DNA of 64,000 nucleotides from UBA11606 sp049437325 (lineage in GTDB: Bacteria; Actinomycetota; Acidimicrobiia; Acidimicrobiales; Aldehydirespiratoraceae): positions 4,079 through 68,078 of the forward strand of contig JBMTIM010000010.1 of NCBI GenBank assembly GCA_049437325.1. The letters are read 5' to 3'. Within the stretch, counting starts at the first letter, position 1. The number at the start of each line of letters is the position of its first letter. The notes under the pieces were generated by a model. It saw only the letters and a list, made by a program, of their open reading frames with translations. It was not told the DNA's origin and did not search any database. Positions 53,428-62,638 of this stretch are shown here, piece after piece. The position numbers and the translations under genes were made by a program.

Positions 53428-53506
53428 GTGAACCCCTTCTCGTTGTCCGTTCGTGTTCGTGAACGTACTCGCGCAGGTCGCAGATGTCCCACGCACCGAT
53501 GCGTCC

Positions 53507-55048
53507 CTAGCCGCGACTCACCGCCATGATGTGTCGATATTCCGTCGGATCGATCCGCACGTCGATCAGGTAGGGGGCACGGGCGTCGAGCGCGGACCGA
53601 AAGGCTTCGTGCAGGTTCTCGGCATTGTCGACGACCGTTGCCGACATGCCGAAGCCTTCGGCGATCGCGGCGAAGTTGCTGGCTCCGTAGCGAACCGCCC
53701 GCTGGTCCCCTTGGCCGTCGCGCTGCTTCAGCTTGATGAGGGTCAGTTCGGAGTCGTTGAAGACGGTCACACACACAGGGAGCTGCAGGCGCTGAAGCGT
53801 CTCGAGTTCGGCCAGCATCATCTGGAGACCACCGTCGCCGGTGAGGCTCAGCACCGACCGATCCGGACTGGCAAGCGACGCGCCGATAGCAGCGGGCAGG
53901 GCGTAGCCCATCGTTGCGAGACCGTTGGAGATCAAGAGTTGTCGGCGTCGGGTGACCGGCCAGAACGGCAACACGGCGAGAAAATGCGCACCGGCATCGA
54001 CAGTGACCATGCCGTCATCGGGCCAGACCTCTGCTGCGGATCGTACGAGTTCGATCGGCCCGAGTGGGCGAGCGGCATCGGACAGTCGCGCACGAACCGA
54101 CCGCAAATGTTCGCGGGCGCCGCTGTGACTCGGCCTGCGTTCGGGAAGGACATCGGCCGGCTCACCCACGTAGGCCCACGAGACCGGAGCAAAGCGATGA
54201 CTGGTCGGGACTGGATCGATGGCCACGACTTCGGCGGTGCCGGGCCAGGGACCGGGCATCGGTTCCACGTCGTCGAATCCGATCAGCACGACCATGTCGG
54301 CATCGACGAGGAGCTGACGCTCCGGCTCTGCGTTGGTGAACATGCCGGCGAGAAGCGGGTGACCCTCCGCCAGCGCGCCGGCCCCTTGATAGGTGGTGAG
54401 CACTGGGGCACCGAACGACTCGAGCGGGCCGGAAAGGTTGTCGGGTGCATGGATCCCCGTGATGACGACCGGGTGTTCCGACCCCTCGAGGCGGGCCCGA
54501 ACCACGTCGGCTGCAGCAGCGGTCATCGGCTGGTCGACGCTTCGTGGTGGATCGATGTCGGTTGACGCACCGGCGTCGAGATCGAGATGCACGGCGCCGG
54601 ACCGGCCACCGTCGACGCAAGACAGCAGGTCCACCATCTCCTCGGCAGTGACGTCGTCACCGATCCGAGCGGTTCGAAGGGTCACCGGGCGAAGCACGGC
54701 GCGCTGGTCGAAGCGTTGATGGGCAACCCGTTCGCGTTGCGACATCGGGACGGTGTCGGTGATGACGACGAGCGGCGCGCGGTCAAGCGTGGCCTGTGCA
54801 GCGCCATTCACGACACTCGAAACCCCTGGTCCCCGAGTGACGACGACGGCTGAAAGCGTGCCGGTGGTCAGACCATGAGCCGACGCCATCATCGCTGCGC
54901 CCGATTCACCGTGCGCCAGTACGAACTCGATGCCGTTGCGCTCCAACTCGCCGATCAGTTCGAGATTGGGACCCCCGCCAGGTACCCCGAACACGTGCGT
55001 GCATCCCCGGTGACGAAGAGCACGTGCGACCTCACCGATGGCTCCCAT
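53507..55048 (-). CDS. Thiamine-diphosphate enzyme, acetolactate-synthase-like
   Basis: 513-aa ThDP enzyme. N-terminal Pyr domain with catalytic Glu48 in FVLAHGESGAAMMA, central domain, and C-terminal PP domain with the GDG...N motif LTGDGGLQMMLAELETL to FNDSELTLIKLKQ. Shorter than ALS (about 560). Benzaldehyde lyase, decarboxylase or sulfopyruvate/oxalyl types are alternatives; substrate not assignable. No ALS regulatory subunit is nearby. Confidence 0.85.
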   Translation of the reverse strand: MGAIGEVARALRHRGCTHVFGVPGGGPNLELIGELERNGIEFVLAHGESGAAMMASAHGLTTGTLSAVVVTRGPGVSSVVNGAAQATLDRAPLVVITDTVPMSQRERVAHQRFDQRAVLRPVTLRTARIGDDVTAEEMVDLLSCVDGGRSGAVHLDLDAGASTDIDPPRSVDQPMTAAAADVVRARLEGSEHPVVITGIHAPDNLSGPLESFGAPVLTTYQGAGALAEGHPLLAGMFTNAEPERQLLVDADMVVLIGFDDVEPMPGPWPGTAEVVAIDPVPTSHRFAPVSWAYVGEPADVLPERRPSHSGAREHLRSVRARLSDAARPLGPIELVRSAAEVWPDDGMVTVDAGAHFLAVLPFWPVTRRRQLLISNGLATMGYALPAAIGASLASPDRSVLSLTGDGGLQMMLAELETLQRLQLPVCVTVFNDSELTLIKLKQRDGQGDQRAVRYGASNFAAIAEGFGMSATVVDNAENLHEAFRSALDARAPYLIDVRIDPTEYRHIMAVSRG

Positions 55049-55134
55049 ACCGGCGCAAACCCTACGCGGCGTGCTGCCCTGTCTGCGAAACGTTTGCAAC
55101 GCCGAGCCAACACCACGGCCCAGGCGTTCGACGA

Positions 55135-56463
55135 TCACCCGGCCGGCAAATCGACGGTCCAGGGAGCGTACGGCCACGGCGGGTACGGCCAAATCTCCAG
55201 CTCGTCGCTGGGATCCACCTCCCAGGCATCGATCTCTGCCTGCCAGTCAGGACACCCGACGCAGTCGAGCGCAAGCCGCCTTTCGGTCCAGAACTCCGCC
55301 GCCCCTACCACGAGGGCGACGGTGATCAGGGTGACGACGACGGTCCGGCTCATCGGCGACGTGGCGGTGGTGAGTCCGTGGGCAAGCAACAACGATGTGA
55401 TCGCAAGGGGAAGCACTGCGTAGCGGCTGTTGGCGATGCCCCATGCGCCCAGTTGCACGAGAAGTTCGGTGAGGGCAAATGCTGTGCCGAGCACGAACAG
55501 CACATGACGAGATCCGCTGCGCACGGCCACAGCGATAGCTCCAGCAACGATCACCCCCATCACTCCCACTGCCAGCACCCAGGCGATGCTGCGACCCACC
55601 AGTATCTTGTCGGCAAGGTCGGCGCTCACCGATCGGCCCATCACAATCGGGGTGACGTGCAGGGTCCCGACGGTGGCGAACAGTTCGGCCGGGCCGGGCA
55701 GGGTGAGCTTTGTCTCCTCGAGACTGCCCGAGGTGCGAGACAGCAGCACGATGATGGCCTGAAACGCTGCTGCACTCGAGATCACGGCAGCGTGAACGAG
55801 GCGCCGGCGGGTGCGGTCGCGATACGCCTGCCACCAGAACAGCGGAGTCAGGACAGCTGTGTACAACCCGGCCAGCGCTGCACAGCCCAAGGCCGCAACG
55901 CTCGCCGCAAACTGACGGTGTGACAGGCAGTCGAGCCGAGCAAACACAAGTATCAGGCCAAGGATCCCGAGATAGGTCTGGGAGTTGATCGTGTTGCTCC
56001 ACACCTCGGGGTGGGCAGCCGGACCGAAGAGGAGCAACCCGGCCGCGACCACCCGAGCTGTCGGCGTGGGCAACAGTTCGCTTTGCCACGCAAGGGTGAT
56101 CCAGAGGAGACCCACGATGATGAGAAACGCCATCCAGGTCGTGACAAGTGGGGCGACCGACAGTGGCACCAGCGACGCGAGCCAGGTCCCGACGTTCGGA
56201 ACGATGTTGAGGTAACCCGCCCGTTGATCGATGAACGTCAACCCGCCGATTCCACCTTCGGTGATGGCGTGGGCGAAGTGGATCGTTCCCTCCTCGGCCC
56301 AGAAGCGGCCGTTGAGCAGCACGTGGGGTGCCCGCGCCGCGGCAACGATCGTGAGCAGCGCGAACCAACCCCTGGTGCCGACACGTTCGATCTGCGCCTC
56401 GAGGGTGGTCAACATGTCATCGCCGCTCCCACATCCGCTGCGGTCCCCGTCGGCGCCGATCAT
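55135..56463 (-). CDS. Polytopic membrane protein, glycosyltransferase C-like
   Basis: 442 aa with about ten membrane helices (WFALLTIVAAARAPHVLL near the N-terminus, then FIIVGLLWITLAW-like helices). The first loop contains RFWAEEGTIHFAHAI, a WAEEG acidic motif typical of lipid-linked sugar transferases of the GT-C class, but not diagnostic. Probably acts in cell-envelope glycan assembly. The start could also be the ATG near 56415. It is followed downstream (minus strand) by an unrelated gene. Confidence 0.65.
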   Translation of the reverse strand: MIGADGDRSGCGSGDDMLTTLEAQIERVGTRGWFALLTIVAAARAPHVLLNGRFWAEEGTIHFAHAITEGGIGGLTFIDQRAGYLNIVPNVGTWLASLVPLSVAPLVTTWMAFLIIVGLLWITLAWQSELLPTPTARVVAAGLLLFGPAAHPEVWSNTINSQTYLGILGLILVFARLDCLSHRQFAASVAALGCAALAGLYTAVLTPLFWWQAYRDRTRRRLVHAAVISSAAAFQAIIVLLSRTSGSLEETKLTLPGPAELFATVGTLHVTPIVMGRSVSADLADKILVGRSIAWVLAVGVMGVIVAGAIAVAVRSGSRHVLFVLGTAFALTELLVQLGAWGIANSRYAVLPLAITSLLLAHGLTTATSPMSRTVVVTLITVALVVGAAEFWTERRLALDCVGCPDWQAEIDAWEVDPSDELEIWPYPPWPYAPWTVDLPAG

Positions 56464-56657
56464 CTCCCGCGCACACTAGCCCCGATGTGCGGAGTGACGA
56501 TCGGGAGGGGAATGGACCCAACCTCCCCACGACACTCGCCGACAGGGCGGCTCCGCTCCAGGCGGTGGGTACCTCGCAGGCTCCCCGATCGAGCTGGAAC
56601 TGTCGGCAGTCGTGCGCCGCGATCCGTGTCGTTCGAGTCGTTCGAGCGCACAGTGCG

Positions 56658-56730
56658 TACCCCGTACGGGATTTGAACCCGTGCTACCACCTTGAGAGGG
56701 TGGCGTCCTAGGCCGCTAGACGAACGGGGC
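56658..56730 (-). tRNA. tRNA-Glu (CTC)
   Basis: 73-nt cloverleaf on the minus strand. Acceptor GCCCCGT pairs with ACGGGGT (one G-T), anticodon stem CCACC/GGTGG encloses loop CTCTCAA with anticodon CTC (56694-56696), and the T-loop is GGTTCAAATCC. No CCA is encoded. gltX lies about 3 kb upstream on the same strand. Confidence 0.96.
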
Positions 56731-56804
56731 GAGTTCGAACCACCGGAGTGGTCGGCCCGCTGAGTGTAGCGATGCGGCTGGGGCTGCCCAACCGGCCCCG
56801 TGCC

Positions 56805-57791
56805 TCAGGCGACCGCTGCCTCGATATCGGCCTTGACCTCCGGCGTGATCCTCGCAATCACGTCCAGGGACTCGAAGTTGGCGACGACCTGCTCGACCCG
56901 CGACGCGCCGGTGATCACAGTCGACACATTGGGGCTGAGTGTGCACCACGCCAACGCAAGCTGCGCCATCGAACAGTCGAGACGTTCGGCGATGGGTCGG
57001 AGGTTCTCGACCTTCGCGATCGTGGCAGCATCGGACATGCGTTCGGCGAGCCAGCCGTACCCATCGAGGGCGGCGCGAGAGTCGTCGGGGACACCGTCGC
57101 GGTATTTGCCGGTGAGCAGACCAGATGCGAGCGGACTCCAGATGGTGTTGCCGTAACCGGTTTCTTCGACCAGGCCGGCGAATTCGGTGTCGATGCGCCG
57201 CTCGAGCAGGTTGTACTGGCTCTGCTCGGTGACGGGCTTGTGGAGGCCGTACTTCTCTGCAATCGCCATGGCCTCACGAACCTGATCGACCGACCATTCG
57301 CTGGTTCCCCAGTAGTTGGCCTTCCCCGACGAGACGATCTCGCTCATCGTGAACACCACCTCTTCCATCGGCGTTTCCGGGTCGGCACGGTGGCAGTAGA
57401 AGACGTCGACGAAGTCGGTACCGAACCGCTCGAGCGATCCTTCGATCGACTGCAGCAGGTATTTGCGGTTGAGGGTGAGATGCATGTTGGGCACGCCCCG
57501 ATGGATGCCCCAATACGCCTTGGTGGTCAGCACGTACGACCAGCGGGGCCAGCCGAGGCGAGCGAACGCCCGGCCCATGATTTCTTCTGAGGCCCCACCG
57601 GCATACGCCTCGGCGTTGTCGAAGAAGTTGCAGCCCGCATCACCAGCTGCGGCCATGCACTCCACAGCAAGACCGTCGTCGAGCTGGGTGTCGAACGTGA
57701 CCCAGCTCCCGAAGGACAGCACGCTGACTTTCAAGCCGGTGGCGCCAAGGCGCCGGTACTCCATGTTCTCGTTCACTGCGGGTGCATTCAT
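56805..57791 (-). CDS. Aldo/keto reductase (Kv-beta-like)
   Basis: 328-aa NADPH-dependent reductase. Catalytic set: Asp58 and Tyr63 in FFDNAEAYAGGASEE, Lys91 in VLTTKAYWG and His near 134 in DVFYCHRADPETPMEE. It is close to voltage-gated potassium channel beta subunit-like reductases (TEQSQYNLLERR). Substrate unknown. Strong start with ATG at 57791. Confidence 0.93.
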   Translation of the reverse strand: MNAPAVNENMEYRRLGATGLKVSVLSFGSWVTFDTQLDDGLAVECMAAAGDAGCNFFDNAEAYAGGASEEIMGRAFARLGWPRWSYVLTTKAYWGIHRGVPNMHLTLNRKYLLQSIEGSLERFGTDFVDVFYCHRADPETPMEEVVFTMSEIVSSGKANYWGTSEWSVDQVREAMAIAEKYGLHKPVTEQSQYNLLERRIDTEFAGLVEETGYGNTIWSPLASGLLTGKYRDGVPDDSRAALDGYGWLAERMSDAATIAKVENLRPIAERLDCSMAQLALAWCTLSPNVSTVITGASRVEQVVANFESLDVIARITPEVKADIEAAVA

Positions 57792-57815
57792 ACCCCGACG
57801 GTACTCCTGCGTCGT

Positions 57816-58973
57816 TCAGGATCCCCCGCTGGCGGGGACGACAAGGACGGGTCCGTTCCTCGACCAGCGGACGAGATGAACGAACAGCGCCCGTGCACCC
57901 TCCGGGTAGCCGACCTCACCGTCGACCCACCCGTGGAACACGACGAGATCAGCGGCCCGATCCGGGAGTCTGACCACTTCGAGCCCACCCGGCCCCGCAA
58001 CGGAGTCGGTCGACTCGAGCCATGGGTTCGGTTGCTTCTCGCATGGTCCAACCACCGACTGGCACTCGGCAAGACCAACCGCATAGTCCGCATGATCCCA
58101 CCGGTTTGCCGAGTAGAAGAGCCACCACGTGTCCCCCACCTCGATCATCGAGGGGCCTTCGATCACGTCTCGCTCCCACGACAGATCGTTTCGAAGCAAC
58201 TCGATGGGACTCCCAGCCAACGCGAGGCCATCGCTCGACAGTGGCTGGCTGTACACGACCGTCGGGAGCCCGCAGCAGTTGCCGTCAGATTTCCACAACA
58301 GGTGCGGGGCCTCACCGTCGAACACCACACTCGGGTCGATCGCTCCGCCCTGATCGAGTGCACAGACCAGCGGTTCGGTCGACTCGTCGAGAAACGGGCC
58401 AGCCGGATGATCGCCCACTGCTACCGAAATGCACTGTCGGCCACTGCCCGAATGACGAGTCGTGTAGTGCAACAGCCAGTGATCGCCGACCTTGGTCACC
58501 GAGGGCGCCCACACATGGTGAGGCTCGCTCCACGCCGGCAGCACCGGTAGCGCATCTCCGTGCACACCACCGGACTCGGTGCTCAACACCGGCACGTTCA
58601 TGAACATGGTGTTGGTGGCGAACGCAAAGAAGGAACCGCCGAAGGCAACCACATCGGGATCGGCGAAATCGCCTGCGAACATCGGTGTCCCGTCGCGAGA
58701 GATCCGAACCCGAGCCGAGCCGTCGCTCGCCGCAGGCGTGGTGCGCGACATCGGCTGCTCCGGTACCACCGTCGATGGCGGGAACGCCACAGGCGTCGTC
58801 GGATGCATTGGCTCTGCTGTTGACGGCGCCGTTGTTGTCGACCGCTCGGTGGGGAGGAATCCCTCCTCGGCGACGAACTCGACCGTCGAGTCCGAGAACG
58901 GCCCGCGGTCGACGATGCCGAAACCGAACACCACCACTAGCAACACCGATGCGCCGATCGTGTATTGCGCCAC
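57816..58973 (-). CDS. Secreted or anchored GH43-like glycosidase
   Basis: 385 aa. N-terminal signal anchor (IGASVLLVVVFGFGIV) then a Ser/Thr/Pro-rich linker to about 80. The catalytic domain has five-bladed GH43 hallmarks: base Asp in FADPDVVAFGGSFFAFAT, modulator Asp in GAIDPSVVFDGEAPHLLWKS and acid Glu in DVIEGPSMIEVGDTWWLFYS. It would cut arabinan, xylan or similar outside the cell. GTG start at 58973. Confidence 0.82.
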   Translation of the reverse strand: MAQYTIGASVLLVVVFGFGIVDRGPFSDSTVEFVAEEGFLPTERSTTTAPSTAEPMHPTTPVAFPPSTVVPEQPMSRTTPAASDGSARVRISRDGTPMFAGDFADPDVVAFGGSFFAFATNTMFMNVPVLSTESGGVHGDALPVLPAWSEPHHVWAPSVTKVGDHWLLHYTTRHSGSGRQCISVAVGDHPAGPFLDESTEPLVCALDQGGAIDPSVVFDGEAPHLLWKSDGNCCGLPTVVYSQPLSSDGLALAGSPIELLRNDLSWERDVIEGPSMIEVGDTWWLFYSANRWDHADYAVGLAECQSVVGPCEKQPNPWLESTDSVAGPGGLEVVRLPDRAADLVVFHGWVDGEVGYPEGARALFVHLVRWSRNGPVLVVPASGGS

Positions 58974-59050
58974 ACCTCCACCTTCGGCAGCGCAGGTGAG
59001 GCCGTCGTGAGCCCGAGGTGAGGAAACTGTAAACAGGCGGCAACGCGAAA

Positions 59051-59070
59051 CGGCGCCCCGGAGGGCGCCG
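59051..59070 (-). terminator. Hairpin terminator after tRNA-Gln
   Basis: CGGCGCCC and GGGCGCCG form an 8-bp perfect stem with a 4-nt loop, 7 nt beyond the tRNA-Gln 3' end on the minus strand. It is followed only by TTT, as in many high-GC actinobacterial terminators. Confidence 0.7.
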
Positions 59071-59077
59071 CTGTCAG

Positions 59078-59149
59078 CTCGGGGAGGAGGACTTGAACCC
59101 CCAATGTCTGGACCAGAACCAGATGTGTTACCAATTACACCATCCCCGA
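59078..59149 (-). tRNA. tRNA-Gln (CTG)
   Basis: 72-nt cloverleaf on the minus strand. Acceptor TCGGGGA pairs with TCCCCGA, anticodon stem TCTGG/CCAGA encloses loop TTCTGGT with anticodon CTG (59114-59116). T-loop GGTTCAAGTCC. No CCA is encoded. Actinobacteria usually charge it by the GluRS/GatCAB indirect route, and gltX is 0.7 kb upstream. Confidence 0.96.
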
Positions 59150-59196
59150 AGGATGGCCCGCGAAGGGCAGGGGAAACGATATCTGTTCCGGCGGCG

Positions 59197-59823
59197 TCAG
59201 CCGACCCCTCCGATCCAGTTGTCGACCCGTCGGTAGCCCAGCACCCGGCCCAGGCTCACCGCCCCCGTTTCCCTGATCAGATTGCGGATCGACGTTGCAC
59301 TTTCGGTCGACGAAACCGACGCCTCGAGGCCGATCTCGTCGGCGATCTGCGTGAGACGAAGGGCGTGGTAGGGGTCGGACACCAGTACCACCGAGGCAAC
59401 GTCGAGTTGGCGGAGCTGACGGGCCGTCGCTGCAAGCTGCTCCCAGGTCGACGACCCGTCGGTGATGATCAACAGCGCCTCTTCAGGCACGCCTTTGAAA
59501 CGCAGGTACTCGAATCCAGCGAACCCCTCCGTCACCCGGTCACCCGGCTGATTGGAACCGGTCGTGACGACCAGCGGCGCAGTGCCGTCGCTCCACAGCG
59601 CAAAGGCATGATCGAGTCGCTGCTGAAAGACCGGTGACGGATCACCGTCGTACTGCGCCGCCCCAAGCACGACAATCGCATCGACCGGAGTGCGCTGGTC
59701 GGCTCCCGAGGCGACAAGCACGTTCACAAAGTTGAAGCCGACATAGGTGATACCGACCGCAGCGACGACGAGGAGCGCCCTGGGAGAACGCAACCGCATC
59801 AGCAGGCTGCGCAGCTGCACCAC
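59197..59823 (-). CDS. DUF218 (ElyC/SanA/YdcF) membrane protein
   Basis: 208 aa. Membrane helix near the N-terminus (LLVVAAVGITYVGFNFVNVLV) then the DUF218 domain with VDAIVVLGAAQYDGDPSPV, LVVTTGSNQPGDRVTEG and VVLVSDPYHALRL, as in SanA/YdcF proteins linked to envelope integrity. GTG at 59823 begins 1 nt after the gltX stop, so it is coupled; an ATG at 59799 is the alternative. Confidence 0.83.
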   Translation of the reverse strand: MVQLRSLLMRLRSPRALLVVAAVGITYVGFNFVNVLVASGADQRTPVDAIVVLGAAQYDGDPSPVFQQRLDHAFALWSDGTAPLVVTTGSNQPGDRVTEGFAGFEYLRFKGVPEEALLIITDGSSTWEQLAATARQLRQLDVASVVLVSDPYHALRLTQIADEIGLEASVSSTESATSIRNLIRETGAVSLGRVLGYRRVDNWIGGVG

Positions 59824-59824
59824 G

Positions 59825-61240
59825 TCAACCGAGCCGGGCTCGGGCAGCTCGGAGACGGTGGAGGCACTCGTTGCGACCGAGCAGCGACATCGCCCGCCAG
59901 AGCGGGATGCCCGCTCCCCCACCGGTCAGCGCAACACGAACCGGTGCTTGGGAAAGAACTCTCGTCTCGAGCTCGGACGTGAGGTCGTTGCCGACCCCCA
60001 TCACCACGGCCTCGATCGCTTCTGGATCGTCGAAATCAACCGTCTCGAGCCCGTCGATCACCCCATCGAGGACCCGGTCGGCGGCACGACCCTTGACCAT
60101 CGCCTTCGTCCAACTCTTCTCGTCGTAGTCGAGGGGAGCTTCGAACAACCACGCAAGCCACCCGGTCACCTCGCTGAGTTTCACGACCCGCTGCTGCACC
60201 TCCGGCGCAAGCGCTTCGACGACCTCGGGCCGATAGGCCTCGGCCTTCCATGGCGTGTCGTGCCCGGTCAACCACGGTTCGGCCGCAGCAGCAAAGGCAG
60301 TCGGTGAAAGCGCCTTGATGTACTCGCCGTTGATGTGGTCGAGCTTCTTGACGTCGAACATCGCCGGCGCCTTGTTGACCGCCTCGAGGCTGAACAGTTC
60401 GACGATTTCGGCGAGCGAACGGATTTCGACCTCATCGGCCGGACCCCACCCCAGCAGGGCCAGATAGTTGACCATCGCTTCCGGCAGATAGCCCTCGTCA
60501 CGAAACGCACCCAGGGCAACCGAGTCGCGTCGCTTCGAGAGTTTCTTTCCCTGATCGTTGGTGAGCAGCGGGAGGTGGGCGTAGGTCGGAGGCTCGCCGT
60601 AGCCGAGCGCATCCCACAACAGCTTGACCTTCGGGGCGGTGTTGAGCAGATCCTCGCCCCGGATCACATGGGTGATCCCCATCTCGTAGTCGTCGACTGC
60701 GTTTGCGATGAGAAAAACCGGAGAGCCATCACCACGCCGAATCACGAAGTCCTCGACGGTTGCGTGTTTCACCTCGACCCGCCCGCGGATCACGTCGTCG
60801 ATCACGGTCGAGCCCTCGTCGGGCGACCGGAACCGGACGACAACACCCGGACCGTCGGAGACACCACGGTCTCGGGACCACCCGTGGTACCCGGGCGGCA
60901 GGCCGGCTTCCTCGGCTTTGCGTTCGATCTCGTCACGACTCAGATCGCAGAAGTACGCCTGCCCCGAGTCGACGAGTTGTTGCACTGCAGCAGCGTGCTG
61001 CTCGAGCCGCTCGCTTTGGAAATAGGGTCCCTCGTCCCAGTCGAGGCCGAGCCACTGCAACGGCTCGACAATTGCGTCGACAAACTCCTGCGTCTTTTTC
61101 GACGCATCGGTGTCCTCCACCCGAAGCACCATGGTCCCGCCGGTGTTGCGGGCATACAGCCAGTTGAACAGCGCAGAGCGCGCAGAGCCGACGTGCAGAA
61201 AACCGGTTGGCGCAGGAGCGAAACGAACCCGAGGTGTCAC
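59825..61240 (-). CDS. gltX: Glutamyl-tRNA synthetase
   Basis: 471-aa class I aminoacyl-tRNA synthetase. HIGH-type motif in APAPTGFLHVGSARSALFNW and KMSKS-type motif KKLSKRRDSVALG. It charges tRNA-Glu, and in this type of bacterium probably also tRNA-Gln before amidation. GTG start. tRNA-Glu and tRNA-Gln are encoded within 4.5 kb on the same strand. Confidence 0.96.
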   Translation of the reverse strand: MTPRVRFAPAPTGFLHVGSARSALFNWLYARNTGGTMVLRVEDTDASKKTQEFVDAIVEPLQWLGLDWDEGPYFQSERLEQHAAAVQQLVDSGQAYFCDLSRDEIERKAEEAGLPPGYHGWSRDRGVSDGPGVVVRFRSPDEGSTVIDDVIRGRVEVKHATVEDFVIRRGDGSPVFLIANAVDDYEMGITHVIRGEDLLNTAPKVKLLWDALGYGEPPTYAHLPLLTNDQGKKLSKRRDSVALGAFRDEGYLPEAMVNYLALLGWGPADEVEIRSLAEIVELFSLEAVNKAPAMFDVKKLDHINGEYIKALSPTAFAAAAEPWLTGHDTPWKAEAYRPEVVEALAPEVQQRVVKLSEVTGWLAWLFEAPLDYDEKSWTKAMVKGRAADRVLDGVIDGLETVDFDDPEAIEAVVMGVGNDLTSELETRVLSQAPVRVALTGGGAGIPLWRAMSLLGRNECLHRLRAARARLG

Positions 61241-61258
61241 CGCCGCGAGGTTACCGGC

Positions 61259-61786
61259 CTACTGGTCGCCACCGAAGGCGGAACGCCAGTCCCGCTCGAC
61301 CGCCCGCTTGGCCTGCTCGACGCGACCCTTCAGCATGTCGGCGTCGACCCGGTCCGCAATCTCGCGCCCGGCGAAGTAGTGCACCGTCGTGTGATGGACC
61401 TCGGCGAAGAGCTTCCGTCGCATTGCCACCAGTTCAGGAGCTGCTTCACCGAGGAAGCCGTACAGCGTGAGCGCCATCTCGAGGTCTTCACGCATGGGGC
61501 CCCGACCGAACATCGAGGCTCGACGAAGCGCAACCGCACACGCCCCGGTCACGACATCGGCAACGTGCTCACCCGGTGCCAGCACCAGTTCGGCTTTGAG
61601 GTCCTGGGCCAACGCCAGGACATAGCCCTGGTCGGGACCGGGATTCCCGAGCGCTCGGCCAGTCGGATGCGCCGCCCCGATGGTCTCGCCGGGCCGCTCC
61701 GCCCGCCACGACCCCGATCGCCGGGGTGGGGACGAGTAGTGCTTGCGCTGCGTCGGGCTGGTGGGAACGCGAGAGGGAGCGGCCAT
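61259..61786 (-). CDS. Uncharacterised helical protein
   Basis: 175 aa with no recognised domain. The first 50 residues are basic and low-complexity (probably disordered); the remainder is helical (YVLALAQDLKAELVLAP; DLEMALTLYGFLGEAAPELVAMRRKLFAEVHHTTVHYFAGRE). It ends 18 nt before gltX and is probably co-transcribed. It may be a small regulatory or interaction protein. Confidence 0.65.
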   Translation of the reverse strand: MAAPSRVPTSPTQRKHYSSPPRRSGSWRAERPGETIGAAHPTGRALGNPGPDQGYVLALAQDLKAELVLAPGEHVADVVTGACAVALRRASMFGRGPMREDLEMALTLYGFLGEAAPELVAMRRKLFAEVHHTTVHYFAGREIADRVDADMLKGRVEQAKRAVERDWRSAFGGDQ

Positions 61787-61922
61787 GGGCCAAAGCGTAG
61801 TCAGCACAGCGCAACGTGAGCCGACACGCGAGACTTCGGTCGATGACGAGTCCGCAACTCTCGGCCGATCCTGGTACTCGGGACGAAACCGATGCCGTCG
61901 AACTGCGACGAGCATCGAGTTG

Positions 61923-62585
61923 ATGCGCTTCGTCGGTGTCGATGGCTGCCCCACGGGGTGGATTGCGGTTGCCTGGGACGGCAGCACGTCGACAACGGCA
62001 CACTTCCTGCCGAGTCTGGGCGCCCTTTGCGAGGTGGTTCCTGATGCAGCGGTGGTGGCGATCGACATCCCGATCGTCACCCCCGAGGCCGAACGCCCGG
62101 CGGAGGCTGCCCTTCGTTCCTTCCTTGGCCCTCGCCGCAGCTCGGTGTTCGCCACGCCGCCCAAGGCCGCCATGAACGCCGACGACTACGCATCCGCGAA
62201 TCGTGCGGCTCGGGCCGCTACCGGCAAGGGCATCAGCCGCCAGGCCTGGGCCCTCGTCCCGAAGATTCGTGAGGCGATGGCGTGGATTCCTGTAGCCGGG
62301 ATTCCGGTCATCGAAGCGCACCCCGAGGGTTGCTTCGCTACGCTCCTCGGTGCCCCGGCATCCGCGAGCAAGAAGACCTGGGCGGGCATGACGCAGCGAC
62401 TTGGCGCACTGGCTTCGGTTGGGTTCGAACTGAGCGATGTCGACGAGACGGCGGGTCGGGCTGCGCAGACCGATGACCTTCTCGATGCCGCCGTCACCGC
62501 ATGGACCGCAGCTCGGTTTTATCGGGGTGAGGCTCGGTCGTTTCCGTCCGAGCCCAACCCTCTCCACGACGTCATCTGGGCCTGA
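61923..62585 (+). CDS. DUF429 predicted RNase H-like nuclease
   Basis: 220-aa DUF429 protein. Motifs: VGVDGCPTGWIAVAWDG at the N-terminus (first Asp of the RNase H-like site), VVAIDIPIVTPE, and IEAHPEGCFATLLG with Glu, then TDDLLDAAVTAWTA near the end (Asp pair). The role is unknown. It is divergent from the preceding gene, 137 bp apart. Confidence 0.82.
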   Translation: MRFVGVDGCPTGWIAVAWDGSTSTTAHFLPSLGALCEVVPDAAVVAIDIPIVTPEAERPAEAALRSFLGPRRSSVFATPPKAAMNADDYASANRAARAATGKGISRQAWALVPKIREAMAWIPVAGIPVIEAHPEGCFATLLGAPASASKKTWAGMTQRLGALASVGFELSDVDETAGRAAQTDDLLDAAVTAWTAARFYRGEARSFPSEPNPLHDVIWA

Positions 62586-62638
62586 ATCGGCGCTGCCTGC
62601 CTCCCGGTGCACCGGAGACCATGGCGGGCTGTGATCAT

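Noticed and set aside
57822..57837. GC-rich hairpin at the end of the GH43-like gene considered as a terminator
   Set aside because: It lies within the last codons of the gene and is not followed by a T run.
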